Source: Lingula anatina (Eukaryota; Brachiopoda; Lingulata; Lingulida; Lingulidae). From it: a DNA stretch of 64,000 nt. The DNA lies in NCBI RefSeq assembly GCF_001039355.2, contig NW_019776080.1, forward strand, positions 598,488 to 662,487, given 5' to 3'. The notes under the pieces were generated by a model. The model had not been told where the DNA came from, ran no database searches, and saw only the letters and a program-made list of their open reading frames with translations. Position numbers and translations under genes: made by a program. Positions 47,716 to 60,515 of the stretch are shown piece by piece; position 1 is the first letter of the stretch, and each line of letters starts with the position of its first letter.

Positions 47716-49010
47716 GGTTTCCGGCGTCGTCTGCTTCGGAAGCACTTTCCGGCATGAAAATGGATTGTTGGGTAAACATCAAGCATGTTCAAACGCTACA
47801 GCGCGTCTTCCATTACCTCCTTCCCGGATTCCGACCAAGAAATGTCGATAGCTACCTCTTGTGATTAACTTTTGAAAGGCCAATGAATGAGACGACGAAG
47901 GAACGAGAGGAAAGCGTTTTGTCGGGGGATAACCGCCATTTTCTCCGTTTTCCTCTCGCAGAGGAAAAGCTACAAGAAGATCGACGAGAAACGTTACGAG
48001 ACGGAATTGAAACAAATGATATTGTACATGCTAAAACCCGGTTCTCCAGTGCATATCTAGTTAATAACAATTTCATTCCCCGCTCAAACGACATCTTTCC
48101 TTGGTAACGATAATAGGGTCCACATGTACAATATAGGCCTACATGGTTTCTGAAAGTTTGGAAAGTTATTGGCTGATCGCGGAAATCGTGCAAACATTGA
48201 AATAGATGCATAAATACGCTGCATAATCTTTCACAGTCGTGCAGTGGTCCCTCCTTGAATACTTTATGACCAATAAACCGGTTGTAAGTATAAATCACTC
48301 CCCATTAATCATCTTTGTGTGATGATCAGACATTTGGTATGATCTATGGGATGTGCTATATTGGAAATCACAAATTTCCAATTCCGTAACGATCACTTCA
48401 TAAACCATTATACGCACGTTTCTATATAGCACGGTTCCCGTCGTGTTAGAAGTTATAACTATATGCTAACAATGTGCTCGTTAATTGCTACGATGGCAAT
48501 TAAGTGTGTAAAAGATTATATGAATATTTTGCTGGCTGAAAATAGGCGTTCTCTTCCAAAACTAATTTTTTTGCCGTTTCTCAACAATTACCACCTTTCC
48601 TTGCGTGATCTGGTATCTTGATGTTTGTATTAGGCCTACTATTATTATGTTTAAATTTATTGGATAAGAGATATTTTAGTTAACTAATGAACGCCATTTG
48701 CTTATTTGGCACAAAAAACACCTGCTTAAGCTTTCACTTTAATTTACACTCGTACATAATAAAGCAACAGTTTGAATTGGTTCAATTTTTCATCACGCAC
48801 ATGCACACAAATATTGCACACGCATACTGAGCTTGCGCGCACGCTGAGACGCGTACGTCTGGGGGCAAACGCTCAAACACGGGCAAACCGATTTTAACAA
48901 TCTCATCTGCTCGCGCTCGCTCAATATGTCTACGTGAAGCCGTTATCTGTGTCCCCAAAAAACTGAAACGACTTATCGTGTTTCCCATTGTCTTTATTCC
49001 ATTTCACACA

Positions 49011-49013
49011 CAC

Positions 49014-49082
<69 letters not shown>

Positions 49083-49094
49083 AATAAATAAATA
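49011..49094. repeat. (AAT)n microsatellite
   Basis: About 20 AAT units followed by several AAAT units. Confidence 0.95.
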
Positions 49095-50910
49095 GAAGTT
49101 TATCTTAAGAGACCTCTAGCGTCTTTGGCAGTCATGAATTTTCACAGCTATCTGATAGATTTAACGCACCATATTTCTCACCCCACTGAATGATTTCTAC
49201 AACTGCGCTATCTGTTGTTTAGAACTTAAATTGTAGTATGTTTATCAAGCACCGGAGATGAAGCAGGAATGTTTTTGTTGTTGATTTTATCCTCGGGCCG
49301 GGCTCAGCTGAAAGTGAGGAATTGATTTAGTGTTATTCCACGTAATAACCGCTAATGAGAGACCAGCAATTCATTATTGTCACAATCGATGCGCTGAAAG
49401 CTCCGTGATTGTGCGCAAAATGCAGCTTTGGGAGTAACTTTTATTTTCTTTCAATTCAAAGTGATTTGCTTGGAGTAGGTTTTTTTCTTATTCGTGTCGC
49501 AAGATGTTTTCCGAAAAGTTGTAGAATTTAGACTTTAGCCCTGCCTCCTATAGAGAAAAGCATTTTGTTTTTTTTTTCTTCTACTTTCTTTTTCTTCTTT
49601 TTTATGACCGATATATTCAACTTAGCCACCTTTAAATTTGCTGGTCTGTTATTATTCATTATCTTTGCGGAAATATTCCATGCTGATTTTAATGATTTGC
49701 ATTCTTTTCTCTACACCTGATCAAACAGTGTTGCACATTATTCAGAAGAACCAGAGATGTGATTTTCTAATTCAGTTTACTGACTCACAAGGGGGAGGGG
49801 ATATTAGAATATTCTAATAATCTCAGTTTATGCCTCGGCGACTTTTTAGTGTAACCTAGACATGATTTTTTTTCTGTGAGCCACCATACTTGTGTGATAT
49901 CCAACGCAGAAATTCAAAAATCCATTTTAGCACATTTTGAACATGGGGCATCATAACTACATATTCATCAAAGGAGTAAATGAAGTGAATGATACATGTA
50001 GACGTAAAGGAGGGCTTATTTTAATAGGCTGCACAATGGAGAAGAGTTTTCTTTTGGTATCAAATTAAGATTGAATTTCGTTTCACTGCATGCAGAGATA
50101 CACATATGGTAATGGCCTCCTTTGGTTATTGTCAGCTTCTTATAAAACGGCCCTCGATATAGGGCCATTCCATCCTCAATCCTTTTTTGATTGATCTTCA
50201 ACTTATCCCCTATTGATGATTTATACCCACCACGGTGAGTCAGGAAAATATACTAGTCCATGCACTCTCATACCATCTCCGTCCCCATAACTCTACAACT
50301 AACTCCCATAAAACCCGATTGTTTTCCGGAAAAGGGTAAATGTGTCCGGGATGATTCCCAGGAAAAAGGCCATCATCTCTTCATTAGCCTGTCTCATAAA
50401 CACAACTCTTCGTCGGGAACAGTGATCAAAAAAGTCAATTCGTCATCCGATAAGGAACATTTCTCCTTTCATGTTTTCATAAGGCTCGGCGAACGCTACG
50501 AATCCATTTAGATGAACCAATTAAAGTGACATCAGTTGCTGACTATCAGCCGCTCCTAATCGTCGCTGATTAACAAGAGAAGACACCTTCTAATAAAGAT
50601 TCAAGAGATATTAAACAGATGAAAATATTGGCAGTGATTACGGGATCCAATATGCTCTCTCCTTTGGAGATCAGTCGTTGCGAAATCTTTACAAGAGGTG
50701 GGAAGATGCTGCGATGATTGTTCAATTCGCAAAAAGACGTATTTCGTTAAGATTTTAGTGTTTCAATAGTTATGATATTTGTGGACAAGTTATCGTAATC
50801 AATGTATTTTTGATATATCTACTGTCTACACCACACAAAACGTGTTAAACCTAGATACTTATCTTTTATAACAATTGTTATTGAGCACTGAATGTGTACA
50901 TAGTTTGACA

Positions 50911-51150
50911 TTTGCAGGCTCACTAATATACGAGTAGTATATATACATATATAAAATAAGTATAATAATAAATATCATAACATGACATATTAATATCAAT
51001 CAGCATGTCTTAGATAATTGTTATCTTACTTAATGCAATAAAGTAAGTACACATGGGATATTTTAATGCACTTGTTAGGCTGCTTTACGACAGTGACTTG
51101 TATAAGGCTCATTTTCTACTTTGGAATAGTTTTAGAAATGAACTTTGCAG
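50911..51150 (+). repeat. Dispersed repeat, copy B
   Basis: Same-orientation partner of 29731-29956. Shared blocks are GGCTCACTAAT, CAATAAAGTAAG, GGCTGCTTTACGACAGT and AAGGCTCATTTTCTACTTTG, with substitutions and small indels between them. Non-coding. Confidence 0.8.
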
Positions 51151-52160
51151 CGGGTAGCCGCTTGCAACACATTTTTAGCTTTTACTTGAATAATCTGCGT
51201 GAAAAATAATTTTCAGTTAAAAAAGAATCATAACCCCCTATCAAATTGTCTCATTGTGCGACGTGGAGAAATCCATCTCAACGTGTTGAGGCAACATGGA
51301 GCCCTTCTATAACAGTGTCCATTGCTCAAATTTTCTCAAACGTTAAAAAATTCTTGGTTTCAAAAATCAGCACAAAGTTTAATACAATAACCCCCCCCCC
51401 CCATGCACTTAATCATTCTCATTGACATATGCAGATATTTGCCTAGAAAATTTCCAGCGACTCCATGTTTCACAAAAAAGAAAAAAGAAAGAAAAAAAGA
51501 AAAAAGTTGAACAATGGAACAGTAATTAAAGCATCAGAAAGACCAAGTTGCGTCAGAAACGTTGTATATTTTTCTTTACACAATCTGAAAATACTGGTTA
51601 ATTTTGGAAATGACTCTCATTGATTGTCTTCAAAAAAAATCAGCATACAAGATTATTACTTTTTAAACAATTGATATTTAAGAATGGATAGAGTCAAATA
51701 GCATTTGTTTTTTATGATTAAAAAATAAAAAAATATATATTCGTTTTGCTCATAGTAAAGAAATAAGTTCCAATATCTTTTTAGAAAATTTACACCCGAG
51801 ACCTAACGGAAGAAACATGTATTCATTTTTCGACCATTTATTTTTCTTTTGTAAAAACACCCATATTATAATGATGTCTTAGGCCCATTACTCAGAAATT
51901 TATTCTTAATGTATTGATCAAAAGCTTTACATGCTAGAAATGTTTGAGAATGTTTGGCGAAAATTAGTATTCTAGTTTGCGTTTAAGCATTTAACAAATA
52001 CAAAACACATAAATAACCACGGCCTGCGGGGCGTACTGTAAATCAAAGTAAATTACAACCTGTTTCTATATAATTTGAGGTTAGAATGTACATAACTCCA
52101 TGCTCTACAAAAGGACTGTTGTGAAATTAACCTCTTTATTCATGACACATTGTGTCTTTT

Positions 52161-52402
52161 GTATGCCTTCAAGGAGTCGTTTTAAAATACTCTTATTATA
52201 ACTCAATGACATTTTAGGACAAGTATTATTAACGATTTGCAAAAATAATCATCAAAAATACTCAAACATTTCAATTTTTCATTTGCCGGGTGTTTAATCT
52301 GTTCTCTCCTACACGTTTCTATTATACATATACATAGAATCAACCCTTTATTCACTGTGGCTTGTAATAATAGGATTTTAAAACGACTCCTTGAAGACAT
52401 AC
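52161..52402. repeat. Foldback with about 30 bp arms
   Basis: GTATGCCTTCAAGGAGTCGT followed by TTTAAAATA at 52161-52189 is repeated in inverse orientation at 52373-52402 with about two mismatches. The loop is about 180 bp. It may be a MITE or the remains of two inverted insertions; no target duplication is obvious. Confidence 0.7.
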
Positions 52403-55400
52403 ATCGCAAATATTTTGATGGATTGAACGACAAAGAGAAGTCAACATTGGAAAATTTAATATCCTGCATATTCCAATTTTATAGCTTTCTATTTCTCCCA
52501 CCTGTTTAAAATGACAAAGATTTATGAAGTCGGAAATAAATGAATTAACTTAAAATCTAGTAGGCCTAATTTTCTAGTTTCTTAGATACATCTAGTTCGA
52601 TTTTTTTGTCAGTTGGTTACAGTAGCTGTCTTAAAGTACATTGAATTCTTTTGTTGTCATGTTCTTCATATTCATCCTGTTTTTGCATATTCTTTTTTGT
52701 TAATCGTTTTTATTATTATTATTTAAGGGCAAATCAAGCGTACGCGAACGCGATTTCTTTTCTTGCCAATGTCAAGTCATGTCGGGTAGACCATGCAAAG
52801 TCACAGTGCAACGAAGAGTCCTTTGTTAATCTACCGCAACAAAACTCCTTAAGTTCACAATGGTTCGTTACAGGTCAAATGTATTCATAGCTAATCTCTC
52901 TGATTTATTGCAGTGTCCATGAAAGGTAAAGAGCCCATTATCTTCTGCGTGCGGCCCTGCAGCCTCATCTCGCGATGCGCGCAGGTGCGAGAAGTGCAGC
53001 ACGCGGCGCCCCGCGCTGGGTAATATGGCAACAACGTGCCGACAGCTTCAAGGAGCTTGAAACCCGCAATCTAGGCAAAAAATTCCTTGCTACCTCGCTT
53101 ATTGGTAATGAGCAACAATAGTGCACGCCGTCGCTCTCGCACGTGCGGAGTCCAATTTTCGAAGCGCGTACGCATGCGTAATTCCTGAAACTAAACCCGC
53201 GCCATTAAACGTCGTCTGTTTTTATTGTTTCACGTCACACAATAACAATAATGGCTCATAACGACACTAATAGGATGTCATCGTACACACATAGTGACGC
53301 CTAAATTGCTTTTCCAGATAAATGACACGCCAGCTCGAGTCCGTTAGCAGGCTTGTGGATTTCTTTGGGTGGTTTTCTTCACTGCGCGACGCGCGCGTGG
53401 ACGGTGTCTGACATACTCACACCTTTAATTAAAAAACTTTATTCCATGTTGGCTCTAGCGTTGATTTGCTAACCGTACGAGTTGATAACATCAATAATGT
53501 CAGGCACGTCGAAGGTGCGGGTAACGCAGTAAGATGACCGCCCGCGTCTATTACCTTTTCTTATTCATAATTGATAAATTGATTGATTGCTCAAAGATTA
53601 AGGGCGGTCGTGAGAACTGCGATTAACGTGGTTATACCTTTAGTTAGTGATACTGGTTCGTTAATCTTCGTGCTAATTGCTACTATTCAATCTTGTTTTT
53701 TCCCACCGACCATATTCCTGATCTTTACCACTACAATTACCCGGGCGCGGGCACATTAGGTGCTGCTTGAGAGTTTCGCAGCCGAACGGGTCACTGGTGA
53801 ACACTCAGTTCAAAGGATGCCCGCATGATAATTTTGTTTAATGTAAACATTTCGTTCGCGGTACTTTTTCTCAAATGTATTCAATTTCAGCTATAAGATG
53901 TTATTATCAAAATATATAAGCAATCTCTCTCCCTCTTATTTGCAAAAGTTTCATAAAAACACTGCAAAAAATACCTTTTGCGTGCTAATAGAGAGACTTA
54001 ATTATATGGATATATACAACTGTATGTAACACCTAATAACCGGACATTATCTCCTATTCCCGTCAGGATTTCTATATTCATGCAAATCTGATGCCCTCGA
54101 CATTTTTTTGGTTTATAAGTATTATAATATGAACAATGCGTTTAATAGGTTTATCACATTGTCTCCTTCAAAAATGCTTATCAGCGAAAAAATCAAAGCT
54201 CAGTCAAAAATAAGAATCACCCCGAGGGATGTAATTTTGCCTGTAGTTACGGAAGTACAGCGCAGTGGGTATGACGTTTGATGCCGTTCAACGGAATGTA
54301 TCTTTAAAGTTGATTAAGGATTTCATTAAGCTAACTTCACCTTTACCGGGCATATGATTAAGCTGATTTAATGATGCAATAAACTAGCATTTCTCAACAG
54401 TAATGCTTATTGCTTAAATCTCCGACTCTTTTGTTTAAAGGGGAATTCCGTTTCTCTTTGTTTCATATCGTTTATATTTGGCAACAAAATCAAACAACAT
54501 CACAGACTAAGAGTCTACAGTTCAGTATTCTGTATAGCACCCGTATGACTGGCCTATCTTGCAATTACTCTACGGAAGGTTTTGCACCAATCAAAATGAA
54601 TCCGGATAACTGGTTATGTAGACCGGGGGGGGGGGGGGGATGAAGGGGAAGGGGGGGCTCTGTTTAGGTGACTCTCTCCCGTCATAGCCAGGCTACGAAT
54701 TTGGCAATCTCTCAAATGGGCATGATACAGAAAACTGCTCCAAATTTTTTTTTAAGTTTTTTTCTCTCAAGACACAAAAACAAGAAGGCGAAAGCGGAGT
54801 TAAAAACACAGGGAACTAAAATGAAGTGGGAGGACAGGATTTGCCCATAATGTGCTAATATTTATGTCCTTGCTAGAGAAACTGTGAAACACGAACAAAT
54901 ATTTTGCATTTCACCGCATTTTATTAGCAATTCGGAAATTCATAACATCGTCTTCAAACGGGAACATCTAATTACAAGTGAAAGGTGCAAGGGGTCGTTC
55001 ATAAAATTGCCCAAAAAATAATCTTCTTGTCTCCCTCAGATTGCTTTGATAATAAATACTATTACGTCAAATGATGAAAAATACAAAGTACAAAAATATA
55101 TACAAAACAAAATTTCAAATACTGTTTACCACGCTCCATAGCAGGATGGTAACTTGACTTTGTGAAATATGACAAAATGTATGTCTTGATATTTTCAGCA
55201 AAGACAGCTTGTAACCAACTACATGAACTAGTGCCTTTCAGTCGTGCCCTGTGAGATGATATACTGGTACATTAGGGCTTCAAACTAATCGTAATTAGCA
55301 TCTTTTATTTCATTTGGTCACCTGTGTAAAAAAAATATTACAACCGAATTATTCAAAACATAGTCGTCGAAGGGGGGCCATAGAGCCTATTTATTAGGTA

Positions 55401-56165
55401 TTCTGATTTTGAGAGGTATTGGCATAATCGTTGTTCCGCCATTAAAGCTGCAAAATATACAGAAATCAACAAAAAAAATGGAGAATAGTCCAGGTGTGAT
55501 AAATATTGAAATATTTTGAAATCAAGCGAATTAGGCCATGAGCCTTAAAACTGACCCAAGCTCGAATCGTCCACTCTACAGCCGCAAGGTGTTGAAAGTA
55601 TAATATACCTTAATTACTTATATTTCCAAACTTAAAACATTTGAAAATACTGCTCATCCTCCATTCATGTAGCAACAACTGTGTTAATTCACAGTCTCTA
55701 AAGTACCATTTAAAGATTCTTGTCAAACGAATACAAATTATTGCCGCTAAAACCCCACCAAAAATGCTACTATACACATGTACTTTCAATAAGGATAACT
55801 TAAGACATACCACAAAATTTAGTTACATTATTTCCCAAAATTGTTATGAGGACATAAACTATCTGCATACCTTCTGTTTTTTACGGTCTGGAAAAGAAAT
55901 AAACAGCTTAAGTTTATTACCAGAAAATTTAAGAAGGTGCAGTTATTAATCATTTTCTGCTGTCCCAGAGATTAATTTTGGCTATATGTTTCGTGTAGAA
56001 AAAAATTGGCACCTAATAATCCATATACTTTACAGGACAGTTACTCCCACTTCATAATGTATCTTCAAAAACGGTCCCCATATGCACAAATGTATCTCAT
56101 TAAAGAGGGCGGACGGAGCTCAGCGTAGTATAGAAATAGTTATCTAATTATAAAGTCATGTCTTA

Positions 56166-56380
56166 GACCCCATTTCCAGAGATTAGATCGATCTACTTTA
56201 GATCGACCTAACTCCCTGGGGGTTCACGCTAAATAGCTGTCAGCCGGGCGGACACGAAAATTAATTACCCCCTTACAGCTTGTAGTAGGCGGGACGGACA
56301 TTTAAGCCCGATTATCTGACAGTAATCTAGTGAGACTCCCCGCGGGGATAGATCGATCTAAAAGCTCTGGGAATACAGCC
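56166..56380 (-). mobile_element. 215 bp MITE, copy 2 (PIF/Harbinger-like)
   Basis: Inverted copy of 41601-41815 with exactly the same length and six substitutions (about 97% identity). Flanked by TTA on both sides (56163-56165 and 56381-56383), the canonical TWA target duplication of PIF/Harbinger elements. Flanking sequence differs from copy 1, which favours independent insertion. Confidence 0.88.
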
Positions 56381-58705
56381 TTATAATCTCTTTTTCCACA
56401 TGGGAACCCACGTTTTAAAAGCTAAGTCATAATTTAAAACTAAGCTGTTGTGCTAACGGTATACTGATAGTAAAGTAACTTACACAATAACGATATTATC
56501 GACAATGGATAAATGAGCAATAATAAGATAACAATATAAAGAAAAATATATGGAATACATTAACTTATATTTTCATACTTCGAAAGAGCTCAGTTTTTTC
56601 AATATGGCACTAGAGATAAACCTAATGTCTTGATACTTAGTGTTTTGTAAAAGGCCACAGAATGATGATACCTAGTGACTGCCATCTATAGATTTGGATT
56701 TAATTAAGTAAGCGAGTCACGTGATCTGAACATTGATTTTCATGTTAAATTGCAATGTCCTCCATACATAACCAATAACAGCCGTTTTGATATATATATA
56801 TTATGAATAACAGGTGCCATAGTGATCAAACGATCAAGAAGTTGATTAACGAATTAAGGGACTCATAAATAGATTACAAACAAATATGAAGTTACCATGC
56901 TTTTTCTGAAATGCTTAAAAACATACGGTTGTGGGTGCTTGAACTAAATTTGCATCAATTCGTTGTTCCACACAAACAAACGTTAACGTGCATGTATACA
57001 ATATCGTTAGTGGACACACAAGTAGCATTTCGTGGTCTTCTGAGCAAATTGCTTCTCTCGACCAGTAGCCCTTTTATCCGTTACAAAAACCACCAATTCT
57101 GTAACTGCTACATGTAGAACAACTAGAAGGGCCACTGGTTGGGAGAAACGATTTGCTATGTTTAGGCTAGCATATTTTGTAATGTTCAAAACTGCTTTAT
57201 TGGCAGTTTTCTTTTCATTTCAATATAATTTCATTATGACGTTGATTTTATGTTTGTGTCTCCTTACGGCTCCATCAAATCAAAACAAATAGATTTTTTT
57301 CGCAGAAGACTTCAAATAAGCTTTGTTAGTCTTTAATTTATTGTATTATTTTGTCACTTCAAAGTTTTTTCAGAAGCTTTGAAACATGCATTACAAATTA
57401 CTTTTAGTAAATGGCAAGAAGACAACAACAACAACAAGCCAAGTCTGGTCTCTCTAAAACATCAGTGGTTGAAACTAAATCTGAATTCCATATTCTGAAA
57501 AAAACTTTTGCCGCCAACAGGTCAAAATTATAATAATATATCCCATCTGATTGAAATGAGATCCAATTGAATTCACATCTCTTTGTTAGTTCTATGTTAT
57601 ATTAATCCCCAGATTTTTTCAATCCAAAAGATATATGAAAAATCAAAGTGTTGTAGCTTGTAACAAAGAGGAAAAAATGAAACTTCAAATACATTGTGGT
57701 CTCAGCAAAATAATTTCTTGATTAACTATATGAAATAAAAATTACCTAACTGGTTGGTAGACACATTTGATTATATCTCTTTGATGCCATTGATTAATTA
57801 TTTAACTTATGTTTATAAGGTTTTTTCCTCAGCATATTCAACACACATTTTGAAGCTTTCCGGATTAAAGTCTCGTTCTCGGCAACCACATTCAACGTGA
57901 TGCTAATGCTACTAGTATCAAAAAGAAACCTGGGCTTGACAAATTAGGGAATCATATATGGACAAAAAAAATAAAAATGGCGCCATCTATTTCTATGTCT
58001 AAATACCCATTATTCCCATTGATGAAATGGCGATGTTGAGGCTAATGTGACGTCATTTAAAACGTCTACGCTAGCCACCATATTAGCATCTGTGACCGGC
58101 ACACGCCAACTATAGCTAAGTCAGCAACGTCAACGCTGCTTTAATCTAACTTCTCATACCTGAATCTAATTAACTCTAAATAGTCAACATACGTTTACAA
58201 GCTATATATGTATATTCATATCGTTTTCAAACACAAAAATGTCTTGCAAATTACTTTACCTTGCAGCTTTTCCCTACTGGAAAACTCAAAACGCAGGTCC
58301 TATTTCAATACACGCATCTCAAGTTCTCATTGCACTTTTAAAGGTTTGAATTATGATGACAATAAATAATTGCACATGTCCCTCTTTGTCGCTGTTTTCC
58401 TAAAACAGGAATCCATACAAGCAGAATTTTGTAAATTAACCATGATATTTCCTCTTCCAAAAGAAGACGCGTTTGTTTCGGACACATATAAGGCTATGCC
58501 ATAATATAAGTACATGTTCTTTACTACAAAAGAGGCGTTTTTGAATATTACGTCAGCAGCACGCTCTCTCTCTCGGCACGTGGAGGTTCGATTGCACTTG
58601 TGTCTGTATTAAAATATAACCATTCACAAATAACGAGATTCTTTGGAATGTTTTGATTTCTTCAATCACAGTTTTGATAGTGTTCTTTCTTATGATAAGT
58701 AATGT

Positions 58706-58711
58706 TTTATT
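58706..58711 (-). terminator. Candidate poly(A) signal of gene 2
   Basis: AATAAA on the - strand, 25 nt after the gene 2 stop codon. It would give an unusually short 3' UTR, so a more distal signal is also possible. Confidence 0.3.
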
Positions 58712-58736
58712 AAATTATAGATGACGAAGTTTAGAG

Positions 58737-59263
58737 TTAAGAATAATAAGAGCCCAAATGTGACGTCATATGACCAGGATGATGAGTCATCGCGTGGTGA
58801 TTGGACAGATTCGTGTAGCCCCCGCTTGGCCAATAGGACGAGTGAGAAAAGAAACCGGATGCTGCTGCTGAACTTGAGATTGGGCCATGTGCATTCATGA
58901 AGTTTAGTTTCGAATTCGCATAGCTTGACATGAACAGATCTTGCTGATATTTGAAGGCAGAGGTTGGGTCTGCGGTAGCCGGCTGCATAGCTTGAGCTAG
59001 CCCGGCAAAATCGAACTTGTACGCGTAACGTTTCCCGTGGACTTTTGTCATGATGTTCTTGTCGTAATAGTAGCGTAGAGCTCGGCTCAGCTTGTCGTAG
59101 TTCATGTTTGGTTTGCTCTTGCGTTCTCCCCAGCGTCTAGCCACCTCGTCGGGATCGGAGAGCTTGAATTCCCCGTTGGTGCCCTCCCATTGTATGCAGT
59201 TTGAGTTGCCACTGTCAGAGAGAAGCTCCAAAAGAAATTGCCACAACTGGATCTGGCCACTTC
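58737..59263 (-). CDS. Gene 2 terminal exon: second ERG/FLI1-class ETS domain
   Basis: On the - strand the acceptor TTCTATTTTAG precedes GAAGTGGCCAGATCCAG, the same junction and phase 1 as gene 1. The exon encodes [57 protein letters not shown] and [12 protein letters not shown], then a tail with [16 protein letters not shown] and HLGSYYS, ending at TAA 58739-58737. The ETS domain is complete with the recognition-helix arginines. The tail differs from gene 1 by many substitutions and indels but keeps the family end, so it is probably under selection. Upstream exons are not seen within 4.7 kb, so it is either a long-intron gene continuing off the window or a partial duplicate. The shared splice junction rules out a retrocopy. 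Confidence 0.92.
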
Positions 59264-60488
59264 CTAAAATAGAAGAAAAATGAAAATTTTGTCAAGATTG
59301 TTAATTAATTAATTTTTCACTTAAAAATTGATTTGAAAAATAAAATGGTGAGATCATGGAAGAACAGTCAATAGTCTATTCATAGATATGGAGAGAAAAA
59401 GCAAAAACGAATGAATGAATGAAAGAAGTACATGTAACATAGAGAGCGGTCAATCATGGCGCAAAGGAATACCGTGTAAGAATATGAGAAACTAGAAAAA
59501 TTCTTTTTCTCCATCTTTGTTTTCATTCGACCAAATGTTTTTGTCTTTCTCATTTATGCATGCATGTACTTGATCTACTTATTTCACAACTGTTTCTGTG
59601 ACTCTGCGACTGTGTAGGCACAAGTAGGCGCACGCACTACATGTAGTACGTGTCATAATGCTTCCGTTTGTCTGCGTGCGTGTTCGTCCCGCTTTCCGTT
59701 CTCTGTGTTAGAGATGCCAAAGTTGTCGTCAACATGGCGTGTACAAGTCGTCTTCATGGTGAGAACGGATCTCACAACGGACCTGCGATTTCATCGCCGT
59801 ACACTATCGAATACAACCATGTCTATACCCACGGGAGAATCAAAAGCGACAAGGCTTGGGCAAAATGTTGAAATAGAGCTTGAGACAGCAGCTTTTGCAG
59901 AAACAAACAGTTCACTATGGTTTAATTGCTGATTTAAAGAAATGGCACTGAGATTTTTCTAACGAATGAACTTGGGACTTTCTTGCACAGAATATGCGAA
60001 AAAAACTCTAGTGTGGGTTTTTTTCTCCGGGGGTTGGGGAGGGGGGTTGCACTAGACAGGCTGTCAATACACAGAACGTAGCCGCACGGTCTCACTAAGT
60101 GGCAAAGGTACATGTACCGCCCATACATGTACAAAACATCCTTACGGCCTACAATAAAACGCTTCTGCCACTTTTGCGATAAAACAGGGGTTGAACTACA
60201 CTTAACCTGCAACTGTGATCATTATCAACAGAAGACCTGACAGCTCTTTTCTAAAGCTGATGCTAGCGTTCTTAGATGGATGTGAATTCTGCTTACTGTG
60301 TTCTACTTAACATGTGTAATTATGTTCCAGTATGCTCTTCGAGTAAAAATTGTGCTTGTAAAAGAACTATAATGAGCTTCTAGTTACATCCCGTTTTCAG
60401 CTGATTATATATAATCACGGTTGCTGTGATTTATTGAGTTACAATGAAATTGTTCCATCCACGTTTACAGCAGTAATGAAATATTTTA

Positions 60489-60515
60489 CGCACACACACA
60501 CACACACACACACAC
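60489..60515. repeat. (CA)n microsatellite
   Basis: About 13 CA units on the + strand. Confidence 0.95.

Larger units (their letters stand above)
40861..58705. other. Intergenic region between the tail-to-tail ETS genes
   Basis: No supportable gene. It holds two inverted MITE copies, a dispersed repeat, a 52 kb foldback, an (AAT)n tract, poly-C/poly-G runs (41308, 51390, 54630) and an X-box-like motif. The block 52930-53770 is clearly richer in G+C and CpG than its surroundings and might be regulatory. The longest open frames (148 codons at 48298-47852, 119 at 46083-46442) have no recognisable domain and look like chance frames. Confidence 0.65.

Noticed and set aside
47852-48298. 148-codon open frame on the - strand
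   Set aside because: No recognisable domain, odd mixed composition, no supporting splice sites or neighbours. Length is within chance for a 64 kb window.
41601-56380. MITE pair as part of the original inverted gene duplication
   Set aside because: Different 3 bp target duplications and unrelated flanks point to separate insertions despite the symmetric spacing.
58737-59263. Gene 2 exon as a processed retrocopy or alternative haplotype
   Set aside because: It starts exactly at a splice acceptor with intronic sequence before it, and its C-terminal tail is too diverged to be an allele of gene 1.
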